Part shown: in pieces, positions 26,225-37,065 of the stretch
Layout: each line of letters starts with the position of its first letter
Position numbering within the stretch: position 1 is the stretch's first letter
Source of the DNA: Candidatus Thioglobus perditus
Lineage (GTDB): Bacteria; Pseudomonadota; Gammaproteobacteria; PS1; Pseudothioglobaceae
NCBI GenBank assembly: GCA_002909145.1
Contig: PNQY01000179.1
Span: forward strand, 34,939-89,119
Direction: 5' to 3'
Length of the DNA: 54,181 bases
The notes under the pieces: model-generated
Database searches by the model: none
Told to the model about the DNA's origin: nothing
Seen by the model: the letters and a program-made list of their open reading frames with translations, nothing else
Program-made: the position numbers and the translations under genes

Positions 26225-27303
26225 GTATTAATACAAAAGCTCCATATGAGCACGGTTTTATGTTGTCGTTATTATTAATATCTATTGCTGGACTTATATG
26301 GCTATTTATGCCATTTATACCCGCACTGTTTCTCTCTCTGCTTATAACTATAGCCACATTTTCTCAGTTCAACGAACTCAAAAACAAATTCTCAAAAAAT
26401 GCATCGGCATTAATAACAACTACATTTGTCACTATCTTATTAATCCTACCTCTTAGCTATATTTTGCTTGTAAGCGGTATGGAAATATCAACATTAATAC
26501 AAAATATTAACGCCAACTTTAACTACGAACAGACTAGCAAGTTGATAAACCAAACCATTCAAGGATTGCCATTATCAGAGTCATTTAAATCAACTCTAAA
26601 TTCTACAATTGCCAATAACCTAGAAGAACTACTAACCAGTATAAAAGACTTTTCTATAGTCATACTAAAGAGCATAGTGTCACTATCATCTCACTTTGTA
26701 TTGTTTTTAGTTATTGTGATTTTCTCACTGTATTATTTTTATATAGATGGTGAGAATATCATTAAACGCATAAAGGATTTGTCACCACTTGAAAACCACC
26801 TTGATGACATATTATTCAAACAATTTGCCAATTTATCTATTACTTTGGTTGGTAGTGTATTTGTAGTTGCAATATTACAAGGCTTAGTGTTTTCAATTGG
26901 CGTTATGATTGTTGGACTGCCAGCTCTTTACTTTGGTATTGCTATGGCATTGGCTAGTTTTATACCTGTATTAGGGGGGCTTATTATTTGGCTACCACTT
27001 AGCCTATACCTTTATGCACAAGGACAAACAGCAGATGCACTAACTATTATATTTTTTGGCGCTGTGATTATTGGCACCATTATTGATCATTTCATTAGGC
27101 CAATAGTTATACAAAAATTTTCACAAAAATCAGACCAATCTAGCGCACTTGATCATACATTGATTACTGTTTTATCAACACTTGCGGGTATCATACAATT
27201 TGGTATTTTAGGATTATTTATTGGTCCAATTATTGCAGCAATGGCAATTAGTATTTTTGACGTATACGCCATTAAATACGCAGACTCTCTTGATAAGCGC
27301 TAA
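26221..27303 (+). CDS. AI-2E/PerM-family inner-membrane transporter
   Basis: Membrane protein of 360 aa with about eight hydrophobic segments: paired segments near the N-terminus (residues 12-50 and 62-88), a soluble middle, and several in the C-terminal half. The typical IIDHFIRPIVI motif is present at about residue 285. The family includes exporters of autoinducer-2 and sodium/proton antiporters, so the substrate cannot be deduced. It is the third gene of a tightly overlapping unit with the AlkD-like and NIF3-like genes. Confidence 0.87.
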   Translation: MSINTKAPYEHGFMLSLLLISIAGLIWLFMPFIPALFLSLLITIATFSQFNELKNKFSKNASALITTTFVTILLILPLSYILLVSGMEISTLIQNINANFNYEQTSKLINQTIQGLPLSESFKSTLNSTIANNLEELLTSIKDFSIVILKSIVSLSSHFVLFLVIVIFSLYYFYIDGENIIKRIKDLSPLENHLDDILFKQFANLSITLVGSVFVVAILQGLVFSIGVMIVGLPALYFGIAMALASFIPVLGGLIIWLPLSLYLYAQGQTADALTIIFFGAVIIGTIIDHFIRPIVIQKFSQKSDQSSALDHTLITVLSTLAGIIQFGILGLFIGPIIAAMAISIFDVYAIKYADSLDKR

Positions 27304-27368
27304 ACAGCGCTAGCCCTATTATTTGCCGTAATGTATAATGCATCCCTTTAATTTAAAAACACATCAGA

Positions 27369-27839
27369 ATGCTAAAAAAACTAGTTGAATTTATAAAAAA
27401 CAACCATGAAGAAAGCAACATAGATGAATACTTAGACGCAAGATACATTCAACTTAATGATTCACAATTAAAACAAATTGCTGATGCAATAGACAGTGGT
27501 GAATTAATAGAAAAACCAGCATCAAGCTGTAACGCAGATAACTTTATTTTTCATTTTGGAACTACAATTATTCTAGTTCAAAAAGACAACTCTAACTCAA
27601 ATATTGTTTATAGTGCTGAGCTATCTTGGGAAACAGACTTTTTATCAATTCGCTCTACTAGAGATAAAACCAAAGGCTTTTATTTTATTAATTTTGAGTT
27701 TGATGACAACTACAATGCAACATTGAAAGACACAGAGAAAACTATCAAAGATCAGATAATTAACAAAGATAAAAACGAAGAAATTGTTAACAAGGTTATG
27801 CCTGTGTTAAAAGGCTTTATGAACGCTATTAGTGACTAA
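27369..27839 (+). CDS. Hypothetical cytosolic protein
   Basis: Not recognised. The 156-aa acidic product has no signal peptide or membrane segment. It starts with a helical, charged region (LVEFIKNNHEESNIDEYLDA), has a central beta-rich part (FHFGTTIILVQKD, YSAELSWETDF) and a Lys/Asn/Glu-rich end. A TATAAT at 27334-27339 lies just upstream, so it may have its own promoter. It converges on ihfA with 8 bp between the stops. Confidence 0.65.
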   Translation: MLKKLVEFIKNNHEESNIDEYLDARYIQLNDSQLKQIADAIDSGELIEKPASSCNADNFIFHFGTTIILVQKDNSNSNIVYSAELSWETDFLSIRSTRDKTKGFYFINFEFDDNYNATLKDTEKTIKDQIINKDKNEEIVNKVMPVLKGFMNAISD

Positions 27840-27847
27840 CAGACTAT

Positions 27848-28132
27848 CTAGTTGTCTTGAGTTGCTGATTTAAGCTTTGGACCAGGTTTAAAAGTAACAA
27901 CCTTTCTAGCTGAAATCTCCACAACCTCACCAGTCTTAGGATTTCTACCAGGTCTAGCAGCTTTATCTCTTATGTGAAAATTACCAAAACCAGAAAGCTT
28001 TACATCTTCACCAGTGGCTAATTCTTGCTTTATTTGATCAAAAAATTCATTAGTAATTACAAGAGCCTGAGCATTACTAATATTAATACTATTCACTAAT
28101 GCATCGGCAATATCTTTTTTAGTAACTGACAT
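27848..28132 (-). CDS. ihfA: Integration host factor alpha subunit
   Basis: DNA-bending protein that dimerises with IhfB. It is a 94-aa HU/IHF fold with FGNFHIRDKAARPGRNPKTGE, the arm containing the DNA-intercalating proline. The IHF-alpha assignment rests on position: it follows pheT with a one-base stop/start overlap (TAATG), the order found in enteric bacteria. The second HU-family gene at 45218 is HU. Confidence 0.93.
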   Translation of the reverse strand: MSVTKKDIADALVNSINISNAQALVITNEFFDQIKQELATGEDVKLSGFGNFHIRDKAARPGRNPKTGEVVEISARKVVTFKPGPKLKSATQDN

Positions 28133-30495
28133 TATCGTAAAACAGCTGAAAACTTATCTTGCATAAGTCTTAATACTTCTTCAACATTAGCGTTTACTTC
28201 GTTATCAGACAATGTTGCCTCTAATGATTGGTATGTTAAATTAAGTGCTACGCTTTTCTTACCAGATTCAATATTTTCACCGGCATAAATATCAAACAAA
28301 CTTACTCCCTTGAGATACGTTTGATTCATATTTTCAATACTTTGAACAAGCTTAGCTACTGGAATATCAACATCTAATACTAAGGCAATATCTCTAGTTG
28401 CTTGCTGATATTGAGAAAATGGCTGATATTTAGCAATTTTTCCAGTTAATACAACATCTAAGTCAATCTCAAATAAATAACACTTAGACAGCGATAATTC
28501 TTTCTGTGCAGTAGGTGATAATGCTCCAATCCATCCTACTTGTTTATCATTTAACATGATCTTAGCAGTCTGGCCTTTTTGCAGAGCTGAATGCTCGCTT
28601 TGCTCAAAATCAACCTTGGCGCCTGAAAGTGCTAATAATGACTCTAAATCAGCCTTAGCGTCAAAGAAATCTAGAGCTTGGGACTCTGATGACCATTGCG
28701 CTTCATGTCGATTACCAGTCGCAACACCGGCGACTTTATTAGATTGCTCATCTGCCTTAACACCATCAAAGCACAATCCAATTTCAAAAAACCTACCATC
28801 TGTATGACCACGTCTTTGGTTAGACTCAACAGTTTGCAACAAGCCGGCCCAAAGCGAAGATCGCATGATAGACATATCTGCAGAAATTGGATTAGACAAT
28901 GTAATTTTATTGGCATCAGGGTCAATTAAATCTTGATACTTTTCAGAAATAAAACTATAAGTAATTACCTCTTGATATCCGCGACTAACCAATGCCTGCA
29001 TAGCATCATATTTATCAATAGAAGCTTCAGTAGTTGCATTAATATTTGCATCTAGCGATAGCTTTTGCACTGGTAATTTATCGTACCCATAAAGCCTTGC
29101 CAATTCTTCAATTAAATCAGCAGGGATACGAATATCAAATCTAAAACTAGGTGGGACAATAGTCCAAGAATTACTGGTCTTATTTGAAATTTCAAAATCC
29201 AGATTTATAAACTTTTCTTCAATCCAATTTGCATCCAATTCAAAACCTAATACTTTTTGAATTTTTTCTTGAGTGATAGTAATTGGCTCTAATTTTGGCA
29301 GCGCACCATCATCAATACAACTGTTGATCTCACTGGCTGTGCCACCACAAATATCAACAATTAGTTGTGTTGCGCGATCCATAGCTTTTTCAGTAATCTT
29401 AAAATCAACACCACGCTCAAAACGCAATGAAGACTCTGTATGAAGACCATAATTTCTAGCTTTTCCTGCAATTGAAACTGGTTCAAAAAACGCACTCTCA
29501 AGCAAAATTTCAGTTGAACTATCTTGGGTAGAGCTTGCCATACCACCCATTACACCTGCAATAGCAAGCGCCGAACTATCATCAGCAATAATCAATGTAT
29601 TGCTTTCTAATGAAACGGTTGTTTCGTTAAGTAGCTCAATTTTATCGCCAGCTTTTGCATTTCTAACTTCAATAGATCCATCTATCTTTGCCATATCAAA
29701 AGCATGCATTGGTTGACCTAGTTCTAACAATACATAATTAGTAATATCAACCACTACTGAGTGTAGAGCCTGACCTGAACGAGTAAGCTTGTCAGCCATC
29801 CATTTAGGTGTGTCTACTGTGTTATTAATACCTGACACTGTTCTAGTTAAATACTTAGGACATGCAGATGTATTGCTAACACTAGTATTTATTTTTGAAT
29901 CGCCCTGCGCTTTAACTTCAAACTCAGGAAAACTAAAAGGTATATTGTAATTTGCACTTACTTCACGAGCAACACCCAAAATTGAAAAACAATCGCCTCT
30001 ATTAGGTGTAATATCTAGCTCGATAATATTATCGTCAAGTGATAAATATTCCCTAATATCTTGGCCAATTGGTGCATCTGCTGGCAATTCCGTAATACCA
30101 TCTGATGAGTCTGCCATGCCAAGCTCTGAATCTGAGCAAATCATACCAAATGATTCGACACCACGTAATTTAGCTTTTTTAATTTTTAAGCCACCTGGTA
30201 ATTTAGCACCAACAGTTGCCACTACTACTTTCAGATCAGCACGGACATTCTTAGCGCCGCAAATAATTTGTAGATTGTCACCCTCTCCAGCATCAACTTG
30301 ACAAAGATTTAACTTGTCTGCATCAGGATGTTTTTCACAAGATACAATACTACCAACCACAACTTTATTAAATACTGGAGCAACGGAATCAATACCATCA
30401 ACTTCTAAGCCAGCCATAGTTAATTGTTCTGCTAATACCTCATCATTAACATCTGGAGAAATCCACTCACGCAACCAAGACGATAAAATATTCAT
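28132..30495 (-). CDS. pheT: Phenylalanyl-tRNA synthetase beta subunit
   Basis: Beta subunit of the heterotetrameric enzyme charging tRNA-Phe. The N-terminal tRNA-binding (EMAP-like) domain spans about residues 40-150, with KHPDADKLNLCQVDAG and IICGAKNV. B3/B4 editing and B5 domains follow (ITPNRGDCFSILGVAREV; RFERGVD). The C-terminal FDX-ACB anticodon domain starts at FSQYQQATRDIALV. The 787-aa length is normal. It lies 4 bp after pheS. Confidence 0.98.
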   Translation of the reverse strand: MNILSSWLREWISPDVNDEVLAEQLTMAGLEVDGIDSVAPVFNKVVVGSIVSCEKHPDADKLNLCQVDAGEGDNLQIICGAKNVRADLKVVVATVGAKLPGGLKIKKAKLRGVESFGMICSDSELGMADSSDGITELPADAPIGQDIREYLSLDDNIIELDITPNRGDCFSILGVAREVSANYNIPFSFPEFEVKAQGDSKINTSVSNTSACPKYLTRTVSGINNTVDTPKWMADKLTRSGQALHSVVVDITNYVLLELGQPMHAFDMAKIDGSIEVRNAKAGDKIELLNETTVSLESNTLIIADDSSALAIAGVMGGMASSTQDSSTEILLESAFFEPVSIAGKARNYGLHTESSLRFERGVDFKITEKAMDRATQLIVDICGGTASEINSCIDDGALPKLEPITITQEKIQKVLGFELDANWIEEKFINLDFEISNKTSNSWTIVPPSFRFDIRIPADLIEELARLYGYDKLPVQKLSLDANINATTEASIDKYDAMQALVSRGYQEVITYSFISEKYQDLIDPDANKITLSNPISADMSIMRSSLWAGLLQTVESNQRRGHTDGRFFEIGLCFDGVKADEQSNKVAGVATGNRHEAQWSSESQALDFFDAKADLESLLALSGAKVDFEQSEHSALQKGQTAKIMLNDKQVGWIGALSPTAQKELSLSKCYLFEIDLDVVLTGKIAKYQPFSQYQQATRDIALVLDVDIPVAKLVQSIENMNQTYLKGVSLFDIYAGENIESGKKSVALNLTYQSLEATLSDNEVNANVEEVLRLMQDKFSAVLR

Positions 30496-30499
30496 AAGG

Positions 30500-31513
<1,014 letters not shown>

Positions 31514-31535
31514 TTAGATAAATAATGAGTTTGAT

Positions 31536-31558
31536 AAAAGCCGCGGATAACCACGGCT
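31536..31558 (-). terminator. Possible attenuator/terminator hairpin between rplT and pheS
   Basis: AGCCGTGG, TTAT loop, CCGCGGCT on the minus strand (31539-31558): eight pairs with one wobble, followed by a short run TTT. The T-run is weak, so it may reduce rather than stop transcription from rplT into pheS-pheT. No phenylalanine-rich leader peptide was recognised in the 58-bp gap. Confidence 0.5.
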
Positions 31559-31571
31559 CTTAATCATTTTT

Positions 31572-31940
31572 TTACTTAACTGCCGCAGCGATTGCCGCCT
31601 TAGCTTGATCTGCAATTTGTGCAAATGCCGCCTTATCAAAGATAGCAATATCTGATAAAACTTTACGATCAATCTCGATGCCCGCTTTATTCATGCCATC
31701 AATCATTCTTGAGTAGCTTAAACCATTGTTACGAGCTTCAGCATTGATACGTACAATCCAAAGTCTACGAAACTGACGGCGTCTTTGACGACGGTCACGG
31801 TATGAATACTGACCAGCTTTGATCACTGCTTGCTTAGCAACGCGATAAACCTTAGACCTTGCACCGTAGTAGCCTTTAGCTTTCTTTAAAATTTTCTTGT
31901 GTTTAGCGTGCGCCTGCACACCTCTTGATACTCTTGCCAT
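31572..31940 (-). CDS. rplT: Ribosomal protein L20
   Basis: Large-subunit assembly protein, 122 aa, highly basic. It has the N-terminal [25 protein letters not shown], the central [16 protein letters not shown], and the [15 protein letters not shown] region of L20. It follows rpmI by 14 bp. In enteric bacteria L20 represses its own operon by binding the rpmI leader; whether this holds here is not visible. Confidence 0.98.
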   Translation of the reverse strand: MARVSRGVQAHAKHKKILKKAKGYYGARSKVYRVAKQAVIKAGQYSYRDRRQRRRQFRRLWIVRINAEARNNGLSYSRMIDGMNKAGIEIDRKVLSDIAIFDKAAFAQIADQAKAAIAAAVK

Positions 31941-31954
31941 TTTCTATACTCCTA

Positions 31955-32152
31955 TTAACTGTACGGTAACATTTTTTTCACCATTGGTACATCGACTTTC
32001 TCGATCATATCTGGTGAACGTAGACCACGTTTTCTAGAAGTACTCTTTTTTGTCAAGATATGACGTAAGTGAGAGTGCTTACACTTATAACCACCTTTGG
32101 CGGTTTTTTTGAAGCGCTTCGCAGCACCCCTATTTGTTTTTAACTTCGGCAT
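31955..32152 (-). CDS. rpmI: Ribosomal protein L35
   Basis: 65-aa basic ribosomal protein starting [21 protein letters not shown], with the typical [15 protein letters not shown] block. It lies between infC and rplT. The 67-bp gap upstream holds a CCTC/GAGG hairpin (32184-32196) and an 18-bp perfect palindrome around the infC stop (32207-32224), candidates for an L20-type control region. Confidence 0.98.
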   Translation of the reverse strand: MPKLKTNRGAAKRFKKTAKGGYKCKHSHLRHILTKKSTSRKRGLRSPDMIEKVDVPMVKKMLPYS

Positions 32153-32219
32153 AATTTACTCCTTGCCCTATCAGGCTCTATACCTCTTTGTGAGGCTGTT
32201 ATATTGAATAAGCTTAAGC

Positions 32220-32750
32220 TTATTTCTTTTTCGATTTGGGTGACAGCATCATGCCTAGCTGACGACCCTCCATCTTTGCTTTTTGTTCTACATTAGCAAA
32301 TTCTTCTGTATCTTTCTCAATTCTGTCTAGCATTTCCATGCCTAGCTCTCTGTGTTGCATTTCACGACCACGGAACCAAATACTTACTTTAACCTTATCA
32401 CCATTATCTAAAAACTTAACCAAATTTCTAAATTTAATCTGGTAATCACCCTCTTCTGTTCCTGGGCGATATTTAATAGTCTTAACCTGGGTTTTCTTTT
32501 GTTTCTTTTTAGCTTCTTTCTTTTGCTGTTTTATCTCATAAAGATATTTACCAAAATCCATAATTTTGCATACTGGTGGCTCAGCATTTGGAGATACTTC
32601 TACTAAATCTAAACTCGCCTCTTTTGCCTTCTCTCTTGCAGTGTTTGTATCTACGATACCAACCTGCTCACCTTGTGCATCTATTAATCGAACCTTTGAT
32701 ACTCTAATGTATTCATTAGTTCTAGTTTTCACTGTGTTTGGTTTTTTAAT
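32220..32750 (-). CDS. infC: Translation initiation factor IF-3, probable ATT start
   Basis: Binds the 30S subunit and monitors start-codon selection. The body reads [43 protein letters not shown] and [24 protein letters not shown] at 32732 could start the frame, but the frame continues upstream without a stop to two ATT codons (32750 and 32753). These sit 4-7 bases from an AGAGG Shine-Dalgarno sequence that overlaps the thrS stop codon, whereas the GTG has no RBS. An ATT start is the known hallmark of infC autoregulation. The second ATT gives 176 aa (normal size). Confidence 0.93.
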   Translation of the reverse strand: MKKPNTVKTRTNEYIRVSKVRLIDAQGEQVGIVDTNTAREKAKEASLDLVEVSPNAEPPVCKIMDFGKYLYEIKQQKKEAKKKQKKTQVKTIKYRPGTEEGDYQIKFRNLVKFLDNGDKVKVSIWFRGREMQHRELGMEMLDRIEKDTEEFANVEQKAKMEGRQLGMMLSPKSKKK

Positions 32751-32760
32751 AATTAATCCT

Positions 32761-34656
32761 CTATTTTTCTTTATTAACTAATTCAATAAACGCTTCAATT
32801 GACATAGATCCAAGATCTTCGCCGCCACGTTTTCGCACTGAAATTTGGTTGTTTTCCATTTCTCGACCACCCGTCACTAAAATATACGGGTAACGTTGCA
32901 TAGAATGCTCGCGTATTTTAAAGCCTATCTTCTCATTTCGCAAGTCCGAAATCACTCTAAGTCCTTGTTTTTTTAACTTTTTACTCACATTAGCGACATA
33001 ATCTTGCTGTTTTTCAGAAATATTCAATATAACTGCTTGAATTGGCGCCAACCAAGATGGGAATGCACCCTCGTAGTGTTCGATCAAAATACCAACAAAT
33101 CTCTCAAGTGATCCAACAATTGCACGATGCAACATAACTGGTGTTTGTTTAGAGCCATCTTCAGCAATAAACTGTGCATCTAGGCGCTCTGGCATAGAGA
33201 AATCCACTTGTAAAGTGCCACATTGCCATTCACGCTCTAAACAGTCTTTTAAAACGAATTCAATTTTAGGACCATAAAAAGCGCCCTCGCCTTCTTGAAG
33301 CTCCCATTTAATGCCTTTGGCATCTAACGCTTCAGCTAGTGCTGCCTCGGCACGATCCCAAACTTCATCAGATCCCACACGCTTTTCAGGGCGAGTAGAG
33401 AGTTTAATATCAACATTATCAAAGCCAAAATGCTTGTAAACCTTAAATGTTAGATCAATAAATTCTGATACTTCTGATTGAATTTGATCGCTACTAACAA
33501 AAATATGACCGTCATCTTGCACAAAATTACGAACACGCATAATGCCGTGAAGCGTGCCTGATGGCTCATTACGATGGCAAGAGCCAAACTCAGCTAAACG
33601 CAACGGCAAATCACGGTAAGACTTCAAGCCTTGATTAAAAATTTGAATGTGTGCCGGACAGTTCATTGGTTTCACTGCATAGTCACGATTCTCGCTACTA
33701 GTAGTAAACATCGCATCGCCAAACTTATCCCAATGACCCGACTTTTCCCAAAGCGTTCTATCAATCAGCTGTGGGGTATGCACTTCCTTATAATCATTAT
33801 CTCTAAATACTGAGCGCATATACTGCTCAACGATTTGATACAGAGTCCAGCCCTTCTCATGCCAGAATACCATGCCAGGAGCTTCTTCCTGCATATGGAA
33901 TAAATTTTGAGTTTTTCCAATCTTTCTGTGGTCACGCTTTTCAGCTTCTTCTAAGCGATGCAGGTGTGCTGCAAGATCATCCTTAGTTGCCCAAGCAGTA
34001 CCATATACACGCTGTAACATCTCATTATTAGAATCACCACGCCAGTATGCGCCAGCTAGTTTCATTAATTTAAAAGCTTTAAGTTTTGCTGTTGATGGTA
34101 CGTGTGGTCCGCGACATAAATCAACAAAATCGCCTTGTTTGTATAAAGACAATACTTCGCCTTGAGTAATTGACTCAATCAGCTCTGCTTTATAATTCTC
34201 ACCCTTGTCATTGAAAAACTTAATTGCCTCATCACGATCCATTTCTAATCGTTCAATCTTAAGATTTTGCTTAACTAGCTTATTCATATTTTTCTCAATC
34301 TTAGCTAGATCATCTTCAGAAAAACCATCTTTATAAGCAAAGTCGTAATAAAAGCCGTTATCAATTACCGGTCCAATAGTCACTTGTGCATCTGGATAAA
34401 GCATCTGCGCTGCTTGCGCTAGCATATGCGCAGTTGAGTGACGAATAATCTCAAGACCCTCTTCATCACTAGCAGTAATAATAGACAATGTGCTATCATT
34501 TTCAATAATGTGTGATGCATCCACCAACTCGCCATTTATCTTTCCAGCTAGTGTTGCTTTAGCAAGTCCAGAACCAATAGATTTAGCCACCTCAAATACG
34601 TTAGGCGCTTGATCAAATGATTTTTCAGTTCCATCTGGAAGTGTAATTATTGGCAT
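32761..34656 (-). CDS. thrS: Threonyl-tRNA synthetase
   Basis: Class II synthetase of 631 aa. Order of domains: TGS domain (residues 1-62), editing domain with the [10 protein letters not shown] and CRGPHVPST zinc/hydrolysis motifs, catalytic core ([27 protein letters not shown], and a zinc-binding set), and C-terminal anticodon-binding domain ([21 protein letters not shown]). It heads the thrS-infC-rpmI-rplT-pheS-pheT-ihfA series. The 173-bp upstream gap holds a long AT-rich palindrome. Confidence 0.98.
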   Translation of the reverse strand: MPIITLPDGTEKSFDQAPNVFEVAKSIGSGLAKATLAGKINGELVDASHIIENDSTLSIITASDEEGLEIIRHSTAHMLAQAAQMLYPDAQVTIGPVIDNGFYYDFAYKDGFSEDDLAKIEKNMNKLVKQNLKIERLEMDRDEAIKFFNDKGENYKAELIESITQGEVLSLYKQGDFVDLCRGPHVPSTAKLKAFKLMKLAGAYWRGDSNNEMLQRVYGTAWATKDDLAAHLHRLEEAEKRDHRKIGKTQNLFHMQEEAPGMVFWHEKGWTLYQIVEQYMRSVFRDNDYKEVHTPQLIDRTLWEKSGHWDKFGDAMFTTSSENRDYAVKPMNCPAHIQIFNQGLKSYRDLPLRLAEFGSCHRNEPSGTLHGIMRVRNFVQDDGHIFVSSDQIQSEVSEFIDLTFKVYKHFGFDNVDIKLSTRPEKRVGSDEVWDRAEAALAEALDAKGIKWELQEGEGAFYGPKIEFVLKDCLEREWQCGTLQVDFSMPERLDAQFIAEDGSKQTPVMLHRAIVGSLERFVGILIEHYEGAFPSWLAPIQAVILNISEKQQDYVANVSKKLKKQGLRVISDLRNEKIGFKIREHSMQRYPYILVTGGREMENNQISVRKRGGEDLGSMSIEAFIELVNKEK

Positions 34657-34707
34657 TGCAAAATTATTAAAAAATAAAAGGCTGTATTTTACCTTGATAC
34701 AACTGCA

Positions 34708-34734
34708 TTTTAAAAAAATCGGATTTTTTTAAAA
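34708..34734. repeat. AT-rich perfect inverted repeat upstream of thrS
   Basis: Thirteen-base arms (TTTTAAAAAAATC and its complement) around a single G. On the minus strand it lies about 50 bases before the thrS ATG, in the leader. It could be part of the recJ 3' end, a promoter element or an RNA hairpin. No E. coli-like thrS operator was recognised. Confidence 0.5.
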
Positions 34735-34829
34735 TTAGCTACAATTAAGGCAATAAAAACATCAAAAAATACTGTTTTTAATAATAAAAATAGCAACAAA
34801 TAGGATAATTTGCAAAATTTCTCAAATTT

Positions 34830-36527
34830 TTACAATGAATTAATTTGTTCAACCACAAGTTGCAAAGAAATATTACCCCGCCAAATATTAATAGAAAGCT
34901 TGTATGCAACTTCAACTTGTTGCGAATCAAGTGGTGTTTGGAAAAAAGCAATAGCGTTATGTACTTGGGTATCACTTTCAAGTTTTAAGCGACACTTAAG
35001 GTGCTTTTCACCCACCACTTTTTGATCAACAAGCTCGAACTCACCATAAAAAATAGGCTCTTCAAAACCCTGACCCCAAGGACCAGCATCTTTAAGTAAT
35101 TGTGCATTATCAAGCGAGATGTCAAATGCCTCAAGACTGCCATCAGTAAGTAACTCCATTTTTGGAATTTCATTGCCTAAATGTGCTTTAATTGCATCAT
35201 CAAATGCACGCTTAAATGACCAAAAATCTTCTATTTTGATACTAAGACCTGCAGCCATAGCATGCCCACCAAACTTAAGGATTAAATTAGGATTTTGCCT
35301 GTCAATTAAATCAAGTAAATCTTTAATATGCACGCTTGGTATAGATCGAATAGAGCCTTTTAAAAAATCACCGGATTTTGCAAATACTGCTACTGGACAG
35401 TGATAATCCTCTTTAAGCTTGCCAGCCACAATACCAACAATGCCTTCATGCCAAGATGGATCAAACAAGCTAAGTGAAAACTTGCCTTCAGACACTTCTT
35501 GGGCATCTACAATGGCCTGCGCCTCATCTTGAATACGTGTTTGCTCTTGTTTGCGTTTTTGATTAAACTCTTCTAGTTCTTTAGCGTAACGTCTGGCATC
35601 ATTTATATCATCCGTTAATAGACAACGAATACCACGAGAAATATCACTAAGTCGTCCTGCTGCGTTAAGGCGTGGTGCTACTGAAAAACCCAAATCACTA
35701 GCTTGAAGGTTTTGCGCTTGTCTGTTAGAAATTTCTAGTAATGCCAATATGCCTGGTGCGCATATTTTTTGTTGAATGCGCTTTACACCCTGGTCAATCA
35801 AAATACGGTTATTCTGATCAAGCTTAACCACATCAGCAACAGTTCCTAATGCTACAAGGTCAAGCACGTTGCGCAAATCTGGAGGGGCAATACTTAGCTT
35901 GGAAAAATACTTGTTATGAGTAAGATGAGTTTTTAAGGCTGAGAACAAATAAAAACACACACCAACACCAGCTAAATTTTTAGATAAAAATTCACAGCCT
36001 TTAAGGTTTGGGTTAATAATGGCATCAGCTTCTGGCAAAGACTCGCCCGGCAGGTGATGATCAGTGACAATTACATCAATACCTGAAGATTTGGCCAGCT
36101 TAGTACCATCAAAACTAGCAATGCCATTATCAACAGTAATTATTAAATCAGGCTGTTTGTCTTTAATTGCTAACTCAACAATCTCAGGGCTAAGACCATA
36201 GCCGTGTTCAAAACGATTTGGTACTAAAAAATCTACATATTTAGCACCCATCATACGTAATGATTTCACAGCCACGACAGATGCTGTAGCGCCATCACAA
36301 TCAAAATCACCAACAATAAGTATATTTTTTTGATCAACTAAAGCTTGTTCGAGAAGGTCTAATGCTTTATCAAGTTGGTCAAAATTAGGAGTTAATAGTT
36401 TCGATAGACTTAAAGAAAGTTGTGACTCTGATACCCGCCTTGCAGCATATATTTTTTTTAGAAAAACCGGTATGTCATCAGAATAAGAATCAAATAATGT
36501 TTGATCTATTTTTCTACTTAGCATCAC
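34830..36527 (-). CDS. recJ: Single-stranded-DNA exonuclease RecJ
   Basis: 5'-3' single-strand exonuclease of the DHH family used in recombination and mismatch repair. Metal-binding motifs are visible: ILIVGDFDCDGATA (motif I), ITVDNGI, VIVTDHHLPGESLP (DHH motif), VALGTVADVV and the DHHA1 region GGHAMAAGLSIK. The 565-aa length is normal. Its start lies within the 3' end of the DUF1566 gene (14-bp overlap), so it is the last gene of the lipoprotein-lspA-thiO-DUF1566-recJ unit. Confidence 0.97.
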   Translation of the reverse strand: MMLSRKIDQTLFDSYSDDIPVFLKKIYAARRVSESQLSLSLSKLLTPNFDQLDKALDLLEQALVDQKNILIVGDFDCDGATASVVAVKSLRMMGAKYVDFLVPNRFEHGYGLSPEIVELAIKDKQPDLIITVDNGIASFDGTKLAKSSGIDVIVTDHHLPGESLPEADAIINPNLKGCEFLSKNLAGVGVCFYLFSALKTHLTHNKYFSKLSIAPPDLRNVLDLVALGTVADVVKLDQNNRILIDQGVKRIQQKICAPGILALLEISNRQAQNLQASDLGFSVAPRLNAAGRLSDISRGIRCLLTDDINDARRYAKELEEFNQKRKQEQTRIQDEAQAIVDAQEVSEGKFSLSLFDPSWHEGIVGIVAGKLKEDYHCPVAVFAKSGDFLKGSIRSIPSVHIKDLLDLIDRQNPNLILKFGGHAMAAGLSIKIEDFWSFKRAFDDAIKAHLGNEIPKMELLTDGSLEAFDISLDNAQLLKDAGPWGQGFEEPIFYGEFELVDQKVVGEKHLKCRLKLESDTQVHNAIAFFQTPLDSQQVEVAYKLSINIWRGNISLQLVVEQINSL

Positions 36528-37065
36528 TCACTAGTCTTATATGTGCATCAAATGACTTGTCAGAACTCTTAACCCCGCCATAAAAAAATGGAACATCAAT
36601 AGCTATATTTTCATCAATCTGATCAGAACTCCAATATGACTTAAGTTTAGTATTAGGAAAGAAGCTTGTATTAATTAGTAAATCTTCATCACCATATACA
36701 ATTAAAGTTCTTAATTCGGCCTCACTTGGCAATCTCCACGAGTTAATTTTGCATACATTCTCATTATTGATAGCGTTAACAAAAGCCGCAGTATTGCAGT
36801 TCTCACCCCAATTACAGTTGTGACTGTATTTACCATTTTCAACGCCAGAATCATCATCAAACCAAGTATAGGTGTTTTGTTTGTCCTGCAGTCCTTTTTT
36901 TGAGCTTTTGACCTCCCAAACCAGCTTAGTTTTACTGTCCAAAACACAACTAAACTCATTAGCATCTTTACTAAGAATATTGCCAAGATCTGAGACCTTA
37001 AATAATTTCGCTCCAGCTCCTGCCGAGAGGGCGAGAAGAGATAAAAAAAGTATTATTTTATTCAT
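36514..37065 (-). CDS. Secreted DUF1566-domain protein
   Basis: 183-aa exported protein with a signal peptide (MNKIILFLSLLALSAGAGA). The mature part has the DUF1566/Lcl pattern, with LVWEVKS, TYTWFDDDSG, and NSWRLPSEAELRTL, then YWSSD. Five cysteines (in FSCVLDS, HNCNWGENC, ENVCKIN) suggest disulfides in the periplasm. The family's role is unknown; it is sometimes linked to attachment or the cell surface. It overlaps both thiO (8 bp) and recJ (14 bp). Confidence 0.8.
   Translation of the reverse strand: MNKIILFLSLLALSAGAGAKLFKVSDLGNILSKDANEFSCVLDSKTKLVWEVKSSKKGLQDKQNTYTWFDDDSGVENGKYSHNCNWGENCNTAAFVNAINNENVCKINSWRLPSEAELRTLIVYGDEDLLINTSFFPNTKLKSYWSSDQIDENIAIDVPFFYGGVKSSDKSFDAHIRLVSDAK

Noticed and set aside
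27296-27311. AGCGC/GCGCT hairpin as terminator after the AI-2E-family gene
   Set aside because: Stem of only five pairs overlapping the stop codon and no T-run.
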